Under the pieces are notes generated by a model that worked only from the letters and a program-made list of their open reading frames with translations, ran no database searches and was not told where the DNA came from. A stretch of 51,366 nt of DNA from an uncultured Bacteroidota bacterium. Its GTDB lineage: Bacteria; Bacteroidota; Bacteroidia; Chitinophagales; Chitinophagaceae. The DNA lies in the NCBI GenBank assembly GCA_903904855.1, contig CAIVEH010000249.1:1-51366 (forward strand). The letters run 5' to 3'. A program made the translations under genes and the position numbers. Below are positions 16,434 through 25,112 of this stretch, piece by piece; position 1 is the stretch's first letter, and each line of letters opens with the position of its first letter.

Positions 16434-19400
16434 TTGTTCAGATACCTATTATTGTTGCTTTTTTTGCCATTAACTGTTTCTTCACAGGAAACTGAGAAGA
16501 CCTTATTGTGGCGGATTTCCGGTAAAGGCTTAGAGCGGCCGTCCTACCTGTATGGGACAATGCACCTTAAAGACAAACGGATTTTTCATTTTGGCGATTC
16601 AATGTATGCGGCAATTGCCCATACAGAGGGATTAGCATTGGAACTGGATATGAATGAAATGGTGGGCTATTATATAAACAAGTATGTAGACCAGACGGTG
16701 TTCAAAAAGAAAATCAAAGATGTGCTCGACAATGACGATAATGTAAAATATAAGGAGCGTCTTGAAAAGAAATTCGGTAAGGACTATGATGAGATTACCA
16801 CCAAAGACATCATAGATGAGAAAAACAAATGGCTTGATGAATACAGCAAGAAGGGGGAAATGACCACTTTTATAGATGCTTACCTGTGCGACCTTGCAGC
16901 AAAACAAGGTAAATGGACGGGGGGGATTGAAGATATTGAAGACCAGGTATCTTTGGTTGATGAATCAGATATTCAGGATGCGCTGGCCACAAACAATGAC
17001 AAATCCGATGTGCTCAATGAATCCGCAGAGCAGATGATTGGGTATTATGTGAATGAGGACCTGCCCGCGATCAACAACATGTTTAATGGACATAAAGTTT
17101 TAAAATACAGGCTACTGACTAAGAGAAATATTAAAATGGCCAGAAGGATGGACAGCCTGATGGCTTTCAGGACAATGTTTTTTGCTGTTGGCGCTGCTCA
17201 TTTGCCGGGAGATTCTGGTGTGATCAATATGCTTAGGGCAAGGGGCTTTACTGTGGATCCCGTTTTTTCGAAAAGTAAAATATACTCTAAAGACTACAAG
17301 TTTAAAGAGGTCCCCGCTTTATGGAGCGAAGTAACGGATGATCAACATTTGTATACAGTCAGCATGCCTGGCATTCCGGCCTCACTGAAATTATTCGGGC
17401 TTGTGGAATTAAAATTTATGATCCGGCTTTCGAATTTATCCGGTTTTTGTACCATGGCCGCAATAACTCCTGATGACAGTCTGTCGGCTGAAGAACATTT
17501 TAAAAATGTAGCTAAAAAGATGATTGGGAAGGAAAAGATCAGGGAACCCCAAAAAATATGGAAGGAAGGAGTTCAAGGTTTTGAGTATAGAGACTTTAGA
17601 GATAAATATTATTACAGAATTAATTTATTCAGGAAAGGTAATGCGAATTACGTTGTTTGGTTTTTTGGAAATGAAGAAAGCGATCTGACCTCACCAGAAG
17701 CTGAGCGTTTTTTTAATTCACTGAAACTAAATGAAATAAAACCTGCAGTTAATGCTAAAGTACGGTTCTCGGATTCAATGTTGGGAATAACATTCAAATC
17801 ACCAGCTTTAATTGGACCCAATAAAGAAATGACCGACAAGTCGAATAAACTACCCGGCTGGGACCTGCAGTTCTGGTCAGGCCAGAACAAAGAAACCGGG
17901 TCCTATATATTTCTATTTTATAAGCAGGTAAAAGCAGGAAATACGTTAAGTAATGACAGCATACTACTGAATGGTTTTGCTGATTATTACAAAAAGGATT
18001 ACAATTCAACTAGTAAATGGACTAATTTTAAAGGGTATCCTGCAATGGAAATAGAAGGGGATGTCAAAAATGCTCATACCAAAATACTTTCATTTGTAAG
18101 AGGCAATAAACAAATAGCTATAATGGTTATAGCCCAAGGCAAGGGCATAGATGCCAATGAAGAAGAAATATTCCGGAGTTTACAATTAATACCATACGGT
18201 CATTTTAGGTGGGAATTAATTAGCGACTCATTAAAGACATTCTGTACCACAGGGCCATCGCCATTTACAGCATTTGATAGAGACTCCACCAGTGATGATA
18301 GCCATACATTTTTATATTGTTTCGATTCGGGGTCGGCAACAAGCTATATGGTATATACCGACACCCTGAATAAATATTTTTGGGAGACCAATGATTCCCT
18401 CTTCCTGAAAAAGCAACTTTCTACACTCATTAGTGAAAAGGATAGCCTGATATGGGAAAGGATGACCAAAAACGGAAATGATGGATCCATCGAAGGGTTG
18501 ATTCAGAAAAAACACTCACATAGATTTGAGCGTGCAAGGGTTATACTTCATGGTGATATTGCTTATATATTATATGCATTCAGTGATAGTGAGGGTCTCA
18601 CATGGGAATACTCAGGAAAGTTTTACGATGATTTCTTAGCCAAATCACCTGTAGCACGCAATATTCATGAGAATAAAATGGCGATGCTCACAAAAGATTT
18701 GCAAAGCACCGACTCAGCCACTTTTCGCCAGGCGTATGGCGCACTGAGTGATCAGGAATTGACTCCCAATGATGTACAGCTACTGATGCCCATCGCTTTT
18801 AAGGAATATCCGTCATTATACCCGGGTGGCGATGATTTGGCGGCCAATCAGTTGCTGGCCAATAAAATCAGCAAAGTGGGATCTGCCGGCACTGTGGCTT
18901 ATATAAAGAGCCAATACCCAAAACTGACGGGCAAGAAGGAGTCTTTGAAAAATATCGCATTAGGCATACTCGCGGATCTGGGTACCAAGGAAAGTTTCAG
19001 CGCCCTGGCTAAGCTGATTAAGGAGCAACCGCCAAAAGAAGGAAACCATTACCTGTTCGCCACCAAAATGCTAAACAAGCCAGAGTTACTAAGGGATATT
19101 TTTCCAGATATTCGTGGGCTGATTGCAGATACCGGAGTGGGCTTGGTTGTTGCCTGGCTCGGGGGAAAACTGCTTGACTCCGGTTTAATTACTATTGAAG
19201 AAGTAGCTATGTGTGAAAAAGCACTCATTGGCCTTACTTCAAAGAAAATACCTGGATTAAAGGATGAAATCTCTTATCATTTTGGATTTAAAACAGTGCT
19301 ATACCTCCTGGATACACTGAATACAAAGGAGACCCGGCAATCGATAAGGGAATATACTACTGTAAAAAACAACTACCTGAAGATGAGGGCAGCATTATAC

Positions 19401-19862
19401 CTGGCAAAAAGAAATGAGCCTGTACACGATAGCATTTGGAATGAACTGGCTGCAGGCCCGGAAACCAGATTGGAATTGTATAATAGTCTGGTGGATATAA
19501 ACAAGGAATCCTTTTTTCCGGTTGCAAAACTGAACCAAAAATCATTTTCAGAATCACTGATTTATGCATCTGCTACCGATAATGAGGAAATGGAGTTTCT
19601 TTCAGAAACGCTGGTTGCAGAAGATACGGCTGAAGTAAAAGGAGTGCAATACAGGTTTTTTCTATATAAAATTACTTATGGCAACGATTCGGATAATGCT
19701 TCTTATCTGGGCGTAGCAGGTGGTTACAGTCTTACTGACCCATCAAATTTAGAAACAGAACCAAAGTATACCGGTGTATTTACTAATGAGAATTATGACG
19801 AAATCAAGGTGAAAGAGCTATTTCAAGTCTACCTCAAGATTATGGACGAAAGTGATAAATAG
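16434..19862 (+). CDS. Giant secreted TraB/GumN-family protein with HEAT-like C-terminus
   Basis: 1142 residues. A signal peptide (1-18, ending VSSQ) is followed by a TraB/GumN domain (about 22-285) with the hallmark 'PSYLYGTMHLKD' (GTMH at 41-44), 'LALELDMNE' and 'FAVGAAHLPGDSGVINMLRARGF'. TraB/GumN domains belong to a metalloprotease-like (Tiki-type) superfamily; the two motif histidines are typical. Stand-alone family members are usually 280-350 residues, so about 850 residues are extra. Residues about 290-740 form mixed alpha/beta segments with no family I recognise. Residues about 770-960 look helical and repetitive, HEAT-like ('SLKNIALGILADLGTKESFSALAKLI'). No T9SS tail is seen. The start is TTG at 16434, the only candidate that places the signal peptide correctly. 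Confidence 0.75.
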   Translation: MFRYLLLLLFLPLTVSSQETEKTLLWRISGKGLERPSYLYGTMHLKDKRIFHFGDSMYAAIAHTEGLALELDMNEMVGYYINKYVDQTVFKKKIKDVLDNDDNVKYKERLEKKFGKDYDEITTKDIIDEKNKWLDEYSKKGEMTTFIDAYLCDLAAKQGKWTGGIEDIEDQVSLVDESDIQDALATNNDKSDVLNESAEQMIGYYVNEDLPAINNMFNGHKVLKYRLLTKRNIKMARRMDSLMAFRTMFFAVGAAHLPGDSGVINMLRARGFTVDPVFSKSKIYSKDYKFKEVPALWSEVTDDQHLYTVSMPGIPASLKLFGLVELKFMIRLSNLSGFCTMAAITPDDSLSAEEHFKNVAKKMIGKEKIREPQKIWKEGVQGFEYRDFRDKYYYRINLFRKGNANYVVWFFGNEESDLTSPEAERFFNSLKLNEIKPAVNAKVRFSDSMLGITFKSPALIGPNKEMTDKSNKLPGWDLQFWSGQNKETGSYIFLFYKQVKAGNTLSNDSILLNGFADYYKKDYNSTSKWTNFKGYPAMEIEGDVKNAHTKILSFVRGNKQIAIMVIAQGKGIDANEEEIFRSLQLIPYGHFRWELISDSLKTFCTTGPSPFTAFDRDSTSDDSHTFLYCFDSGSATSYMVYTDTLNKYFWETNDSLFLKKQLSTLISEKDSLIWERMTKNGNDGSIEGLIQKKHSHRFERARVILHGDIAYILYAFSDSEGLTWEYSGKFYDDFLAKSPVARNIHENKMAMLTKDLQSTDSATFRQAYGALSDQELTPNDVQLLMPIAFKEYPSLYPGGDDLAANQLLANKISKVGSAGTVAYIKSQYPKLTGKKESLKNIALGILADLGTKESFSALAKLIKEQPPKEGNHYLFATKMLNKPELLRDIFPDIRGLIADTGVGLVVAWLGGKLLDSGLITIEEVAMCEKALIGLTSKKIPGLKDEISYHFGFKTVLYLLDTLNTKETRQSIREYTTVKNNYLKMRAALYLAKRNEPVHDSIWNELAAGPETRLELYNSLVDINKESFFPVAKLNQKSFSESLIYASATDNEEMEFLSETLVAEDTAEVKGVQYRFFLYKITYGNDSDNASYLGVAGGYSLTDPSNLETEPKYTGVFTNENYDEIKVKELFQVYLKIMDESDK

Positions 19863-20125
19863 CAGGAATTATAAAAAGGCAGTTTCAGTGTCTTTCAAGA
19901 ATCCATATTGTCGCAACCTACTTCTCCATTGTCATCCATTTTGTGCGCCTGCGGAGGCAACGCATGAGGGAAGCAAGTGATAGTCTTAAAGCAACACGAT
20001 GCAGGGCATCCAAAAGCTTACTTTCTTTCGTCCCTTATAATTTGTTAAATATTCCTTTAGCCCCATATCTGTGCAATAAATACAGAAATGCTGTGTTTAA
20101 AGTAACAATCAAAATTGCACGCCAC

Positions 20126-21337
20126 ATGAAATTCTTTTCAGTAAAATCAAAAGCTCAGGCCTCAGACAAAAATATAAAAGCAAAGAAACCTGCCTGGCGC
20201 GAATGGCTCGATGCAGGCATATTCGCATTGTTTGCTGCTACCCTGATTCGGTCTTTTGCCTGTGAGGCATATACTATTCCCAGCAGTTCGATGGAAGGCA
20301 CTTTGCTGGTGCATGATTACCTGTTTGTAAGCAAAATGGCCTATGGCCCGCGCATACCTATGACACCTCTGGCAGTGCCACTGGTGCATAATACATTGCC
20401 GGTTCTGGGTGGCAAATCATATAGTGAAGCAGTAAAGTGGAAGTACCACCGGCTGCCGGGTTTCGGGCATGTGGAGCACAATGATGTGGTGGTGTTTAAT
20501 GGCCCTTCCGGCGATACCGCTATAGTGGAAGAACCCGAGATGGACTATTACCAGGCCTGCAGGCTATATAGCCGCGATGAGGTAAATACAAAATATACCA
20601 TCGTAAGCCGGCCTGTGGATAAACGAGAAAACCTTATAAAACGCTGCATAGGCCTGCCGGGCGATGTGGTGGAAGTTAAAGATGCAATTGTGTATGTGAA
20701 CGGGCAGGTGGCGCGGCAGTTTCCGCACACAAAACTTACCTATATGGTGAACACAAATGGTAAGGTTCCTGATGTGGAGGACAAAGTAGAACTGCTGCAG
20801 AGAGTAAGCAATAACCTCTATGTTTATCATATAGCTAATGACCAGTTGGATGCAGTAAAGAAAGCCACGAATGTAGTTGCTGTGAAATTATATGAAAGCG
20901 AAAAACCAGGCACAGCACCCAAAGAACCCGGAGATTGGGTTTTTCCGCAGGATACAGCCAACCATAAGTGGAACCGCGATAATTATGGCCCCATAACCAT
21001 CCCCAAGGCCGGTACGACAGTTGCGCTAACCCCTCAGAATATAGCCCTGTACCGGCGAATTATAGGTAGTTATGAAGGCAACACGCTGGAAGAGAAGGAT
21101 GGAAAGTTTATCATTAACGGCCTGGTAGCTACCAGCTACACTTTTAAAATGGATTACTACTGGATGATGGGCGATAACCGCCACAATTCACTGGATTCGC
21201 GCTATTGGGGTTTTGTGCCCGACGATCATATTGTAGGTAAGGCCTCATTTGTATGGATGAGTTATGGCGACGGTGGGCCAATTGCAGATATGCGGTGGGG
21301 AAGGCTGCTGCATGGTATACATTCACTGGAACAATAG
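20126..21337 (+). CDS. lepB: Signal peptidase I
   Basis: 403 residues. It cleaves signal peptides from exported proteins at the inner membrane. A transmembrane segment (about 30-50: 'WLDAGIFALFAATLIRSFACEAY') precedes box B 'IPSSSMEGTLLVHDYLFVSKMAYG', whose SM serine is the nucleophile. Box D 'NLIKRCIGLPGDVVEV' supplies the catalytic lysine, and box E is 'MMGDNRHNSLDSRYWGFVP'. An insertion of about 150 residues lies between boxes D and E, common in Bacteroidota LepB. The ATG at 20126 is chosen; the frame opens to 19943 but the extension is basic and low-quality. Confidence 0.93.
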   Translation: MKFFSVKSKAQASDKNIKAKKPAWREWLDAGIFALFAATLIRSFACEAYTIPSSSMEGTLLVHDYLFVSKMAYGPRIPMTPLAVPLVHNTLPVLGGKSYSEAVKWKYHRLPGFGHVEHNDVVVFNGPSGDTAIVEEPEMDYYQACRLYSRDEVNTKYTIVSRPVDKRENLIKRCIGLPGDVVEVKDAIVYVNGQVARQFPHTKLTYMVNTNGKVPDVEDKVELLQRVSNNLYVYHIANDQLDAVKKATNVVAVKLYESEKPGTAPKEPGDWVFPQDTANHKWNRDNYGPITIPKAGTTVALTPQNIALYRRIIGSYEGNTLEEKDGKFIINGLVATSYTFKMDYYWMMGDNRHNSLDSRYWGFVPDDHIVGKASFVWMSYGDGGPIADMRWGRLLHGIHSLEQ

Positions 21338-21492
21338 GTTACCAGGTTTGTTTATGAGGTTCCACAATTTTTTTGAATGGTTGAGAATCATCCCAGGGAT
21401 ATGAATTATCTGTAAGGATATTGGCTTAGCGATATTATTCTTCCCTTGTTTTACCTAATTTTATTCCAGCTATTATTATTAATACCTCAATT

Positions 21493-22143
21493 ATGGAATA
21501 CCTCTTCGATAAGCCAGTGCAGGGCAGTATTGGTGTGCAGCCTTACAAAATAACTATAGCCTGGCGCAATGGCTCTTTCGTAAGTGATGAGCCTGTAAAA
21601 AGCGGCGGCCAGGATCTTGGGCCGGATCCATATACTTTGCTGCTCTCATCACTTGCTTCGTGCACACTTGCTACACTACGCATGTATATAGACAGGAAGG
21701 ATTGGAAAATTGCCGATATGGAGGTGAATGTGAACATGTACCAAACTATTTTGTCGGGCAATATGGAGACGACCATAGACCGCGACATAAAATTCATAAG
21801 TCCGGTAACAGAGGAGCAAAGAAAGCGGCTGAACAATATTGCTGCCAACTGCCCGGTATCTAAAATACTGCAGGGAGATATTAAAGTAAGAACCTTCACA
21901 CAAAGCGATGCCGATATTGAGAAAAAGTTGAAATATGCCAATGATGACATAGCGGTGGTTTGGAAACCCGAACTGTGCAAGCACTCAGCCAGATGTGTAT
22001 CAGGTCTGCCGAAGGTATTTGATGTAAATGCCAAGCCATGGATAAATGTGGATGGCGCCAATGCTGACAAGATTGCCGAACAGGTAAGCAAGTGTCCGAC
22101 CGGGGCGCTGAGTTATGAGGTTATAAAAGAAACAGGGAAGTAG
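21493..22143 (+). CDS. OsmC-type peroxidase domain fused to a divergent [4Fe-4S] domain
   Basis: 216 residues. The first 135 are an OsmC/Ohr fold with 'GPDPYTLLLSSLASCTLATLRMYIDRK' (Cys57) and 'NNIAANCPVSKIL' (Cys120), the paired reactive cysteines of peroxide-reducing members. The last 65 residues match the 'divergent 4Fe-4S mono-cluster' family (Fer4_19): 'CKHSARCVSGLPKVFDVNAKPWI' (split; Cys162, Cys168) and 'VSKCPTGALSYEV' (Cys201). A single chain thus joins a thiol peroxidase-like domain with an Fe-S domain, suggesting electron transfer or redox sensing. It follows lepB by 155 bases with no clear operon link. Confidence 0.85.
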   Translation: MEYLFDKPVQGSIGVQPYKITIAWRNGSFVSDEPVKSGGQDLGPDPYTLLLSSLASCTLATLRMYIDRKDWKIADMEVNVNMYQTILSGNMETTIDRDIKFISPVTEEQRKRLNNIAANCPVSKILQGDIKVRTFTQSDADIEKKLKYANDDIAVVWKPELCKHSARCVSGLPKVFDVNAKPWINVDGANADKIAEQVSKCPTGALSYEVIKETGK

Positions 22144-22177
22144 GGATAAATGTGCGCATTCAATATACTGCCATACA

Positions 22178-22206
22178 AGATTAGAACTTTTTGAAAGTTC
22201 TAATCT
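22178..22206. repeat. Perfect 13-bp inverted repeat (hairpin family member)
   Basis: 22178-22190 pairs perfectly with 22194-22206 around TTG. It lies between the convergent OsmC-fusion and lysA genes, so it could terminate either, but no T-tract follows. The core AACTTTTTGAAAGTT (22185-22199) recurs in the opposite orientation in the hairpin at 29597-29629. Confidence 0.8.
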
Positions 22207-22260
22207 ATTCTAATGTCTGAATGACCAAGTTGCAATGTTGAAGAGCAGATCTTACAATTA

Positions 22261-23469
22261 TCAGATTATCTGATTCCTCAGCAGATCTTCAAACACATCA
22301 GCCCGGCGTATTAGTTTGAATTCTCCGTCTTTATACATTAACTCGGCAGGCTTGAGCCTTGAATTGAAGTTGCTGCTCATCTCAAAACCATAAGCCCCGG
22401 CATTGTGGAAAGCGAGCAGGTCGCCTTCCCGCACTTCGTTTAGAACGCGGTCCCAGGCGAAAGTGTCGGTTTCGCAAATGTTACCTACTACAGTATAGAT
22501 CCGCTTAGCGCCATCGGGGTTGGAGATATTGCTGATACGGTGGTAAGAATCATAAAACATAGGCCGTATGAGATGGTTGAAACCTGCATTAACGCCCACA
22601 AATACGGTGGCTGTTGTCTGCTTTATGACATTGGCCTTAACTATAAAATAGCCACACTCGCTTACCAGGTATTTTCCCGGCTCAAACCATATCTCTATAC
22701 TGCGGTTGTATTCTTTTTCAAACTCAGCCGCTGCCAGCGCCACTTTATGGCCCAGTGTAGTTACATCGGTTTCGTGTTCATCTTCGCGGTAGGGAACCTT
22801 AAAACCGCTGCCAAGATCGATAAAATCAAGCCCTTCGAACCGCGATGCTATGCCAAACATAATATCGAGTCCGCGCAGGAAAACATCAATATCCTTGATC
22901 TCACTGCCGGTGTGCATATGCAGGCCCTGAACGTGCAGGCCGGTGGTTTTTACAATACGCTCTATATGCCTCAATTGGTGTATGGATATACCGAATTTAC
23001 TGTCTATATGCCCGGTGGATATCTTATAATTGCCCCCGGCCTCTATATGCGGATTGATACGGATGCAAACCGGGTAACTACCCCCGAACTGATTGCCAAA
23101 CTGCTCCAGTATAGAGATATTGTCAATATTGATTCTTACGCCTGCTTCTTTGCCTGCAAGTATCTCACTAAAGTCAACACAATTGGGTGTGAACAGTATT
23201 TCATTAGGTTTATAACCTGCCATCAGCCCAAGCTTCACTTCATTGATGCTCACGCAATCGAGGAGTGCGCCAAGGCTGTTCATATATTTCAGTATGTTTA
23301 CATTGGTTAGAGCCTTACAGGCATAAAAGAAGCGGGTAGGGTGTTCCTTGAATGCCTCAGTAAGCTTGTTGTATTGCTCCTCAATTTTTCGGGTGTCATA
23401 AAGGTAAAGTGGTGTGCCAAAATCAGCAGCGGCAGTGGTCAGTTGTTCATTACTTAACGGTTCGTACAT
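22261..23469 (-). CDS. lysA: Diaminopimelate decarboxylase
   Basis: 402 residues. It decarboxylates meso-diaminopimelate to L-lysine, the last step of lysine synthesis. This is a fold-III PLP enzyme: 'RFFYACKALTN' carries the PLP lysine (Lys52), 'GLHMHTGSEI' and 'IDLGSGF' bind the cofactor phosphate, 'WFEPGKYLVSECGY' contributes the EPG motif, and 'GNICETDTFAWDR' holds the active-site Cys-Glu. The start is the ATG at 23469; one six codons upstream (23487) is possible but less usual. It is monocistronic, with the next minus-strand gene over 900 bases away. Related carboxynorspermidine decarboxylases share the fold, but the motifs and 'MFYDSYHRI' favour LysA. Confidence 0.9.
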   Translation of the reverse strand: MYEPLSNEQLTTAAADFGTPLYLYDTRKIEEQYNKLTEAFKEHPTRFFYACKALTNVNILKYMNSLGALLDCVSINEVKLGLMAGYKPNEILFTPNCVDFSEILAGKEAGVRINIDNISILEQFGNQFGGSYPVCIRINPHIEAGGNYKISTGHIDSKFGISIHQLRHIERIVKTTGLHVQGLHMHTGSEIKDIDVFLRGLDIMFGIASRFEGLDFIDLGSGFKVPYREDEHETDVTTLGHKVALAAAEFEKEYNRSIEIWFEPGKYLVSECGYFIVKANVIKQTTATVFVGVNAGFNHLIRPMFYDSYHRISNISNPDGAKRIYTVVGNICETDTFAWDRVLNEVREGDLLAFHNAGAYGFEMSSNFNSRLKPAELMYKDGEFKLIRRADVFEDLLRNQII

Positions 23470-23605
23470 GCGGCAAAAATACTTCAATACCTCTTATTCC
23501 GAACAGACAGAAGCATTCAGACAATAAATAGGGGCTTGTTATTGCCCGTTTTTTTTGTGTTTTTGCCAATGATTATCCACTTTTGCACATTATTCGTTGG
23601 TTTGT

Positions 23606-23636
23606 TTTGGAGAAATGAAAGTTTGACATATCTTTA
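23606..23636 (+). promoter_or_regulatory. Bacteroidota-type promoter of the barrel gene at 23681
   Basis: TTTG (23606-23609) is separated by 19 bases from TATCTTTA (23629-23636), matching the -33 TTTG and -7 TAnnTTTG consensus with one mismatch at the last base. Transcription should start near 23643, about 38 bases before the ATG. Confidence 0.6.
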
Positions 23637-23680
23637 ACCCTTATTATCCTGAAATTACAACCAGTCTTAAATACCAGATT

Positions 23681-24253
23681 ATGATGCAAAAGAGGATCTT
23701 TAGTATATGCTTGGCTTTATCAATGTTCGTTTTAATCTCCGATAGCTTTGCGCAACGTGAGAAAAGCGAAATCTCAGGGGGCTTAGGTTACTACAGTATT
23801 TATTCCATGATCAACAGGGGAAATGGCTATCCTTATAGCGGTTCCAATGGCAGCTGGACATTGTCTTACAGGTATTATCTTACAAAAGATGTTACACTTG
23901 GCCTTGGAGTAGGCGCTGAAAATATCACTACATGGGGTAGTTTTGTTACCATTGCTCCTGAACTTACAGTTAGCTATCTCGATACCCGTCAGTCTACTGT
24001 AAGGGTAAGGTTATATGGTTCGGTATCATATGGTATCACCCTTTTCAATAATACTACACTTAAGCCCGACCAGGTTGATAATTCAGGCGTATGGGCAACC
24101 GGTTTCCAGGCTACGCCATTTGGTCTCCGCATAGGCAGGCAGGTGGCTTACTATTGCGAAGTTGGGGTAGGTTACAAAGGCTTGTTCAATACCGGAGTTT
24201 GCCTTCGTTTCCCTCGTATCCTTGCCCGCAACAGGCATCATATTGATGATTAA
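23681..24253 (+). CDS. Small outer-membrane beta-barrel protein
   Basis: 190 residues: a signal peptide (1-25, ending SFAQ) followed by about eight amphipathic strands such as 'NGSWTLSYRYYLTKDVTLGLGVGAEN', 'TVRVRLYGSVSYGITLF' and 'VAYYCEVGVGYKGLFNTGVCLRF'. The size fits an eight-stranded OmpW/OmpA-like barrel of unknown role. The final segment resembles the end of the barrel at 35980-36654 ('FAEFGFGYKGLANFGCSYKLRPKYR'), so the two are likely distant paralogues. It has its own promoter and a strong terminator, so it is a single-gene unit. Confidence 0.8.
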   Translation: MMQKRIFSICLALSMFVLISDSFAQREKSEISGGLGYYSIYSMINRGNGYPYSGSNGSWTLSYRYYLTKDVTLGLGVGAENITTWGSFVTIAPELTVSYLDTRQSTVRVRLYGSVSYGITLFNNTTLKPDQVDNSGVWATGFQATPFGLRIGRQVAYYCEVGVGYKGLFNTGVCLRFPRILARNRHHIDD

Positions 24254-24285
24254 TTCTGATACTGTTTAAGCATAAAGAAAATATT

Positions 24286-24306
24286 GGCTCCATAGGAGCC
24301 TTTTTA
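24286..24306 (+). terminator. Rho-independent terminator of the barrel gene
   Basis: GGCTCC (24286-24291) and GGAGCC (24295-24300) form a 6-bp stem around ATA, followed by TTTTTA. It lies 33 bases after the stop codon at 24253. Confidence 0.88.
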
Positions 24307-24368
24307 TTTTGATTATTATTCATTCAAATCTCCCAATTGTTGAATTATCAGATTGTCAAATATCCCAA

Positions 24369-24608
24369 TTACTTCCCCGTTATCTTATCTATTTCTGCAG
24401 CCAATATTCTGTCGGCATCAGTTACCTGGTTTCCTTTTGAGTGGGTGGTGAGCCATATTTCCACATGGTTCCAGGTATTCTTCCAGGTAGGGTGATGGTC
24501 TTGCTTTTCGGCCAGTAGGGCTACATGTGTCATAAAGGAGAATGCTTCTCCGAAATCCTTAAATTTGAAGCTGCGATACAGCATATTGTCTTTCTCTTCC
24601 CAGGCCAT
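24369..24608 (-). CDS. Pterin-4a-carbinolamine dehydratase (PCD/DCoH)
   Basis: 79 residues, with the PCD signature '[51 protein letters not shown]' (read across its parts). The HHP pair and the later TTH histidine are the catalytic residues of the family. The enzyme dehydrates 4a-hydroxytetrahydrobiopterin in recycling of the phenylalanine hydroxylase cofactor, though bacterial members also occur without that enzyme. It is shorter than the usual 95-110 residues at its N-terminus, starting right at '[16 protein letters not shown]'. The ATG at 24608 is preferred; an ATG at 24656 would add 16 residues with two cysteines that are not family-like. Confidence 0.87.
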   Translation of the reverse strand: MAWEEKDNMLYRSFKFKDFGEAFSFMTHVALLAEKQDHHPTWKNTWNHVEIWLTTHSKGNQVTDADRILAAEIDKITGK

Positions 24609-25112
24609 GGTGTTATTTTGATATTTTGGTAATGTGCAAATTCGGCAATGAAACAAAATGTTCTGCTTGCCTATAATTGCACAGATTTATTGATAAAGTT
24701 AGTCCTTATTAGAAATATGGAGTGTTAATTCGGAAATCCTTAGAGAAGGCAAGCCATGTGGAATTGGTACTAAAATGTGCGAGTGAAAAACACTTCCCAC
24801 TTGCTTCTAATTTCTACTCACTTTTGCGTCAGGGGTAACGCAAATTGTTGCGTTTTATTTATTTAATTTTCATTCGCAAAGATTTCAATGAAACGTAGGT
24901 GATTCTCGCTGAATTTACTTTAGAAGAACTAAATTACTTGAAATGTATGGGCAAGCAGGAGCTAGCAGGTAATTATCATCATATCCGGAGAAGTAATCAA
25001 TCAGTCAATAAAAGTCTGGAATTTATAGCCTGATAGATATCCGAAGTAGAACTGCGCCATAGCCACTTACGCTTAATAGCTTAGGAGGAGCCAGGAACAA
25101 CCTTTTTTTATA
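24609..25112. other. Intergenic stretch without a gene
   Basis: About 500 bases between two minus-strand genes with no supportable frame. A 7-bp hairpin (AACGCAA 24837-24843 with TTGCGTT 24848-24854, loop ATTG) is followed on the plus strand by an AT-rich tract, but no plus-strand gene ends upstream of it, so its role is unclear. Confidence 0.45.

Noticed and set aside
23532-23556. GGGC...GCCC followed by eight T as a terminator or attenuator upstream of the barrel gene
   Set aside because: The stem is only four base pairs with an eight-base loop, and a better promoter lies downstream of it.
24837-24854. Hairpin AACGCAA/TTGCGTT as a terminator
   Set aside because: The T-rich side is on the plus strand, but no plus-strand gene ends upstream; on the minus strand no T-tract follows.
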